DNA of 64,000 nucleotides, taken from positions 154,796,817 to 154,860,816 of the forward strand of contig CM061132.1 in the NCBI GenBank assembly GCA_030789695.1. The letters are read 5' to 3'. Made by a program: the position numbers and the translations under genes. Within the stretch, counting starts at the first letter, position 1. Each line of letters starts with the position of its first letter. The notes under the pieces are model-generated. The model did not search any database. It worked only from the letters and a program-made list of their open reading frames with translations, and was not told where the DNA came from. This DNA is from Scilla litardierei. Taxonomy: Eukaryota > Streptophyta > Magnoliopsida > Asparagales > Asparagaceae. Below, piece by piece: positions 59,241 through 64,000 of this stretch.

Positions 59241-60463
59241 CATAACCCTTAAATATATTACATATAATAAACCGCCCCTTTCTCTGTTTCCTCTTATCTC
59301 TCGTCTCTTCTTCTTCGTTCCTCTATGTTCTTCTCCTTTTTTTTCTTTCTTCTTTTTCCTTTTGTGTGTCTCGTAAGGGAGATCGGCAAGGGCCGAACGG
59401 CGCTGGGGCTCGAGGGCGGCGCACGGAGGTGGCTTCGGGCGATCGACGGTGAGCGGCGCGACTTGCGTTGGGCGGCATCTGATCGGGAGGCGGCGGCGAT
59501 GCTGATGCTACGACGATCGGTTTGAAGGCGGCGGCGGCTGTTTTGGGGTCGGGGCAGCGCAGATCAGAGGCGGGGACGCTCGGGGTGACGATGTGGCGGT
59601 GCGTGCGACGGATTCAGGCGGCAGACGGCGAGATCGGGCTGCGGCGGTTGCTCGAAAACGGCGGGCAGCGGATTGGCTCTCGGCGGCTCTGATCGGAGGA
59701 GGGTGATGCGCGATGAGGCGAGATTTAGGAGGGTTGATTTGGGGGTTGGATTTGGGATTTCTATTTGGTTTCAGATTTGTGATTCTGGTTTGTTTTTGGT
59801 TTGTTTTGGGTTGTAAGGAGTTGGATGGCTGATTGGTTGTGGGGAGGAGGTGGTGGCCGGTTGTGGAGGGTTGTGACGATGATGATTTTGTCCCTGTTGT
59901 TGGTTGTTGTTGCTGATGGAGATGTGGGATGTCATGGTGGTGGGATGTGGAGAGACATGGGATGGCTGAGTGCTGCTTGGTTGCTGCTCTTGTATGTGTA
60001 GGCCTAGTTTAAGAACGGGGAGAGGAGGGAGGAGACAGGTTGAATAGGGAGTTGGTTGTGAGGTAAAGGGCTTGAAAGCTCATGTTGGATCTCACCGAAT
60101 TCTTTCGGTGGGCTTCAATTAGGTATGGTTAGTGTTAGGGTTAGGGTAAAGTAAATGGTAAGAGTAACTTAGTAAAAATAAATTAGATAAAAGTAATAAG
60201 CTAATTAGAAATTTACCTTTTAGTTAAAAGTAATTAAAATCATTTAGTAGCAAATAGTAATTAACGTTTTAATTAAAAGTAGTTAGTAATAAAAACAATT
60301 ACGATCTAACAGGTTAAAAATTACGCTACGATCAAACGGAAAACAACGACGCACTCGCATCGACGCACGGACGGAAAATCCACTCGGACGAAAATAACTG
60401 AATCAACAAAGTAAAACACAAGCACACAACAATCAAAATGCGACTGGATAACAGGCCGTTACA
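59241..60463 (-). repeat. Gypsy-1 5' LTR, second piece
   Basis: Continues the LTR cut at 44640. From 59669 it matches the left LTR (CGGATTGGCTCTCGGCGGCT at 38895) to the common end GGCCGTTACA. The portion 59241-59668 is missing from the left LTR. A 66-codon frame seen in both LTRs (39014-39214, 59801-60001) is Trp/Gly-rich chance coding. Confidence 0.9.
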
Positions 60464-60468
60464 TAAAG

Positions 60469-61627
60469 AGAACTGTCATGTGGATACCATAAACCGAACT
60501 GTCAATGGTAGCTCTCAAGTGATGATATGCAAGCTGGTCCTTCGACTTAATGCCATTGTATGAACCTGTGCGTGAACGGTGCCACTTTAATCTCTAACTA
60601 GATTCAAGGTAGGGCCTATCAAATGGTTTTTGAGGGGAGTAGTGGCCAAGAGAGAATTCGTCTATCCCATTGTGGAGAGTTAGTGTCGGAGAATCAGTAC
60701 TGTTCTTAGTGGAAATCCTTGGCCGCGATATGTTGTATATGATCCAATAAAGACAATCTAAGATCGAAGTATACTGGTCCGACTGCAAAGATAATAAAGG
60801 TTGACAGATATACATCCCATAGTATTGACGAAGGGATTAAAACTACGGAATTCATTTTGTCATAGCCAAGCGTAGTCCTGAAAATGTTTATGTCAAAGGG
60901 CAGATCACGTAATGACGGTATCATACAAGTGAAGACAACTACTGCTCGCGGTCACTGTCGTTAGTGGATATGAGTCCCACTTGTAATAGGCCAGGCTGTA
61001 GGGTCTCATACAGGCTGAGATCCTCGTCCAAGTAATAAGAAGAAAATGAATATGATGCATGTAAATTCATATGGTTGCAAATGGTTGCGAAGAGGATTTC
61101 GGTTGTATATGATGTGATGCAAAAATCAAGCCTTGAAGAGCATAGAAAAATCCAAAACAGAGTTCCGGAAGACAAATAATGCTGTTACCCGTGTTTGGGC
61201 TCGGGGCGTGCCTGGGCACAAGCCCGGACGTGCCCAGGCGCTTGAGCCAGTGCGCTGGCGCCCATGCCCAGCTAGGTTGGGCACCAGCCTGCTTTGGGCC
61301 TGGGTGCACAACCCAGTGGGCGCCGCAGAGTGCAGGCGAGCTCTAACCGAACGGGTGCCTGACCCAGTGCGCCCAGTGCTGGGTGTGGCCCACAGTGGGG
61401 CCCACTAATTGAACAATCTGTGGATTGTTTTGGGGGTGGATTTGGCGATCTTTGAAGGCTTGTTTGAGGGATCAAACGATCTCGGAATTGAGCGATGTTT
61501 GTTTCTATGCAATCTCCGTTTAATGCTCTTCAGAATAATATATCACTTTGATTCTTAGACTTAATGAAGGGTGAGAATTAATTGCTCAAAGTTTAACCCT
61601 TGAAAGGGAAAAACTTGAGTTAATTTG
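60469..61627 (+). repeat. Copia-4 3' LTR, last piece
   Basis: Resumes after the TAAAG duplication of Gypsy-1. It contains a GC-rich tract of GGGC/GCCC words at 61195-61400 and then AT-rich DNA. The exact LTR end is not visible; it lies before or around the solo LTR at 61628. Open frames on both strands here have no similarity. Confidence 0.5.
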
Positions 61628-62643
61628 TGTTACGACCTAAAGATCGTTACGACCTAAAGATCGTGATACTTCGACCTTTCCTCCAAGTTCGTCAAACACA
61701 CGGTAAGCTCACCCGTCTCCCGCGAAGTCTGTCTCAACTAGTGGGAAGGGCGCACTTCGTCTCGAACCTCGCCCTTTGGTCGCTCGCTTACCTCCAAGCT
61801 CGCCAGGCGAACAACCACCTCACCCGTCATCCACCAGGAGCGAACAAGTAACGCATGTGCGATCCCGCTCCTCGGACGCATCTCGATGACCCTTCGTCCC
61901 ATCTGACACGACAAACAACCTTGTACGAGGACGCCACTGACACTTCTGCAGCTCGACAGTCTGACAAAGCACCCCCTGGCTGCTGCAACATATGACCGCT
62001 TGGTGCTTTCGGCTCCGACACTCTGGCAAAGCGTCCTTGGCCGTTGTGCCGTCTGACAAAATCATGGCTGACACGCACATCTCTAACATCCTCGGTCGAA
62101 GCTTCCATAGTCTAACACGCCAGCTCAGCATGCCAGATCAGCCCTACCCAACCGCCTCCATCAGGTATAAATACTCCTCCACTTCCATCGAGAGAGTGGT
62201 TGGTAAATTGATTCTAAAACTCTCACTCACCATCAAGAGCAAAGGTCGTCCACATCTTTGTTCTTCCACTATAGCCCGCCATGCAAGGTCGATCTACTTC
62301 TAGTTCGACCTACGTGTTTGGCCCACTTTTCTAAGCCCTAATTCTAACTTAGGCATCGGAGAGGCTAATGGTTGGAACCCAACCCAGCCTTTCTGACGAT
62401 CTACTCCATGTGCAGGTTGGCTCTTTCCAAGTAACGAGCGATTGGCGACCTATTCATGGTGAGCGGCGAACAAGCGGCGGACTTGCAGGATCAATCCGAA
62501 GATCGACCTATGAAGGGCGCGTATCCTCACTACTCCATCACTACTTGTAAACACCCTACCCAATCATCCCTCAACCTATAACTACCTTGCCCTTGGTTCC
62601 CCATCTAAACAAATTCATTGTACGCGGATCTCACCCCGCAACA
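61628..62643 (+). mobile_element. Solo Gypsy-type LTR (1.0 kb) with TATA box
   Basis: It starts TGTTACGACC and ends CACCCCGCAACA, flanked by a perfect TSD ATTTG (61623-61627, 62644-62648). A TATA box TATAAATA lies at 62166-62173, giving a U3 of about 540 bp. No interior remains. The C-rich composition with TATA and CAACA end fits a Tat/Athila-type Gypsy LTR, but the lineage is inferred. Confidence 0.8.
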
Positions 62644-62648
62644 ATTTG

Positions 62649-62999
62649 GATTCCAATTTTTAGTACCATACCAGTTATGATACCAGGCTGAAGGCTCAGC
62701 TCTCCCAATAAATTGAGAGCTCATCTTCCTCCTAAATTTACACAAAATCTTAATCAATGGAGCTCTTCTTAAATTATTTGAGCAAACCTTGATTAAAAGG
62801 CGACCAACTATTTTTCCTCGTTTCCTATTTTCCTCTTTATTCCTTTTTCAGGTTCTAGCAAAACTTGAAGAGAGTTCGAATCTGATCCAGAGCTTGATGC
62901 AGGGATTCATCTAAGGTGAAACTTTTTGGGAAAAGTGGTTAGCTCAAAGACGAGGCGTTGCAATCGTTCAGGGACATCGCCATATGGAAATTGTTTTTG
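62649..62999. other. Unassigned DNA right of the solo LTR
   Basis: It continues the sequence broken by the solo LTR. It has a short inverted repeat (AGCTCTCCCAATAAATTGAGAGCT, 62699-62722) and no coding frame. It may be the last part of Copia-4 flank or an older element. Confidence 0.35.
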
Positions 63000-63285
63000 A
63001 GACGGCAAAAACATAAGGTATGTTATTTATTTTAGCAGTTAAATTCACTTCAAAATGTAGGGTTGTTTTTAGCGGTATTTTAGGAGCGGGTCGAAACCGC
63101 TACTAAATAACATGTTTCTAGTGGTTCGAGACCGTTAAAACATTTCAAAAAAAGCGACAGAAAAAATATATTTAGCGGTTTGTGGAGGTTCGAAACCGCT
63201 ACTAAATTTATTTCCGGCCCATTAGTAGCGGTTCGTAAACCATACTAAAAAGGTCCAATTTTATAGTTATTTAAAAAATAGTTAG
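63000..63285. mobile_element. CACTA-like subterminal repeat relic
   Basis: Repeats of TAGCGGTTCGAAACCGCTACTAAA type occur in both orientations (63073-63104, 63171-63206, 63222-63246). Such GCGGTT/AACCGC dyads are the subterminal repeats of plant CACTA (En/Spm) transposons. The tract ends TAGTG-like at 63283-63287, the complement of CACTA. No transposase is present and the other end is not found. Confidence 0.45.
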
Positions 63286-63431
63286 TGTTGTGAATAGAAA
63301 TAACCAAAGTCGGTTAGGATTGCGGGTATCTTAGAGATACACCCATATCTATGTATTCTATCTTTCTACTCTCCTACCATTCCTATAAACAAAGGGCTGG
63401 AAGTTCCTCCCCCAGTAGTTGATTCATAACA
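63286..63431 (+). repeat. 5' LTR of Copia-3 (146 bp)
   Basis: It starts TGTTGTGAATAG and ends TTGATTCATAACA. Its first base pair overlaps the apparent CACTA end, so the left boundary could shift by two bases. Confidence 0.7.
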
Positions 63432-63444
63432 CGTTATCAGCACG
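63432..63444 (+). promoter_or_regulatory. Putative primer-binding site of Copia-3
   Basis: CGTTATCAGCACG directly after the LTR, identical over 13 bases to the site in Copia-2. Confidence 0.6.
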
Positions 63445-63781
63445 AGACTCTAGAAAATTTTTCTTTCCACAAATTTTTTTGTTCTTTGCGAATGTGAAGG
63501 CAGAGACGGGAGATCCACGCACGCGGTGCAAGGCTTCCTCAATCGAGCATCGTCATCCGCGTAGGGCTTCGTTCAACCGTCGCTATATTCGGAGGACGGC
63601 TATAGTATCCGAAGGACGGATATAGAGGTAAAATCACTAAAACGATGTTTTAATCATACGTATGATTGTTCTTCCCCTAGATCTCGCAAGATCGACGCGG
63701 GGATTTACTAGATCTCCTAAAAACGACGAATTTTTCATCCCAAAAATCAAAATTTTAGGGCTTTTGTTGTATAACCCCCAC

Positions 63782-64000
63782 CATGAGCCCGCCGGCGGCC
63801 TTGCCGCCGGCCACCCCCCGCCGCAGCCCCCCCCGGCAGGGGGGCGGCGTCCGCCACCCCCCGCTGCAGCGGGGGGCGGTCCTGTTGCCGGTCCCCATGC
63901 AGGGGGCGGCCTCCCCGTCGCTGCTCCCCCTGCAGGGGGCGGCTTCCCCGCTACCAAACCCCCCTGCAGGGGGCGGCGCCCCCCCATCCGCCGCCGGCGG
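63782..64000. repeat. GC-rich palindrome array in Copia-3 leader
   Basis: Five units resembling CCCCCTGCAGGGGGCGGC centre near 63838, 63868, 63900, 63934 and 63967, spaced 30-35 bp. Before them lies a CCGGCGGCCTTGCCGCCGG hairpin (63790-63808). The tract is almost pure G and C and lies downstream of the LTR. It produces a Gly/Ala/Pro-rich false open frame on -. Confidence 0.8.

Larger units (their letters stand above)
37534..60463 (-). mobile_element. Gypsy-1: chromovirus LTR retrotransposon, split by Copia-2
   Basis: Left LTR is 37534-39676, internal region 39677-43038, right LTR 43039-44640 continued at 59241-60463. A perfect TSD TAAAG flanks the whole (37529-37533, 60464-60468), which proves that the two distant LTR pieces are one. 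On - the order is gag, protease, RT, integrase, as in Ty3/Gypsy. The conserved C-terminal motif after integrase (PVQILDR, then LRNKVVELVSVMWRHD, EATWE-like ESTWKREDEM) marks a plant chromovirus, probably the Tekay group. RNase H is missing and several frames are broken, so it is not autonomous. Confidence 0.9.
63286..64000 (+). mobile_element. Copia-3: 5' end of a short-LTR Copia element
   Basis: LTR of 146 bp (63286-63431), then CGTTATCAGCACGAGACTCT, then a leader that runs off the window. The short LTR, the shared primer site and the dyad-rich leader place it with Copia-2 and Copia-1, but its sequence is not close to theirs. Gag and pol, if present, are beyond 64000. Confidence 0.7.

Noticed and set aside
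61820..62131. Two overlapping frames of about 100 codons on -
   Set aside because: Antisense to the U3 region of a solo LTR; no recognisable domain.
63637..63987. 116-codon Gly/Ala/Pro-rich open frame
   Set aside because: Product of the GC palindrome array in the Copia-3 leader.

Overview
This is nuclear DNA of a flowering plant, most likely a eudicot. The evidence is GT-AG spliced genes of plant-specific families, Copia and Gypsy chromovirus LTR retrotransposons, hAT and CACTA relics, and AT-rich intergenic DNA. There is no prokaryotic gene layout. I cannot name a genus.

Host genes occupy 6399-21660. The last exon of an RLCK-VII kinase (PBL27/PBS1-like) lies on + at 6399-7004, and its earlier exons are not in the window. 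Convergent to it is a complete class 3 lipase gene on - (8340-21334). It has ten coding exons and predicts 358 residues with a Ser174-Asp230-His293 triad. Its 13 kb come from introns that hold a TRIM-like element, a truncated LTR element and a 2.1-kb solo LTR. I recall the Arabidopsis homologues (At5g18610 and At5g18630) as near neighbours, so this may be conserved microsynteny.

The left edge (1-5.4 kb) is a decayed Copia element on - (Copia-1), which appears to be stitched from two Copia lineages. From 21.7 to 25.8 kb there is simple-sequence-rich intergenic DNA and another solo LTR.

From 25.8 kb to about 61.6 kb lies one nested retrotransposon stack, which can be ordered by target-site duplications (TSDs). 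A Copia relic (Copia-4, +) is the host. A 3.5-kb solo LTR (TSD GACAC) sits in its reverse transcriptase. A 2.9-kb solo LTR (TSD ATGTG), a hAT transposon (8-bp TSD GCTGGTGG) and a Gypsy chromovirus (Gypsy-1, 37534-60463, TSD TAAAG) sit in its 3' LTR. The right LTR of Gypsy-1 is split by Copia-2 (44641-59240), and the pol gene of Copia-2 is split by Gypsy-2 (46234-54122), which shows no gag-pol. A separate solo LTR (61628-62643, TSD ATTTG), a CACTA-like repeat tract and the 5' end of another short-LTR Copia (Copia-3, +) close the window.

No retroelement or transposase reading frame here is intact; all carry stops, frameshifts or deletions. The most unusual structure is the 5' leader of the short-LTR Copia family. 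Copia-2 carries ten evenly spaced dyads of the form GGGCTKCAGGCCC, and Copia-3 carries five CCCCTGCAGGGGGCGGC-like palindromes, beside a shared non-standard putative primer-binding site (CGTTATCAGCACG).
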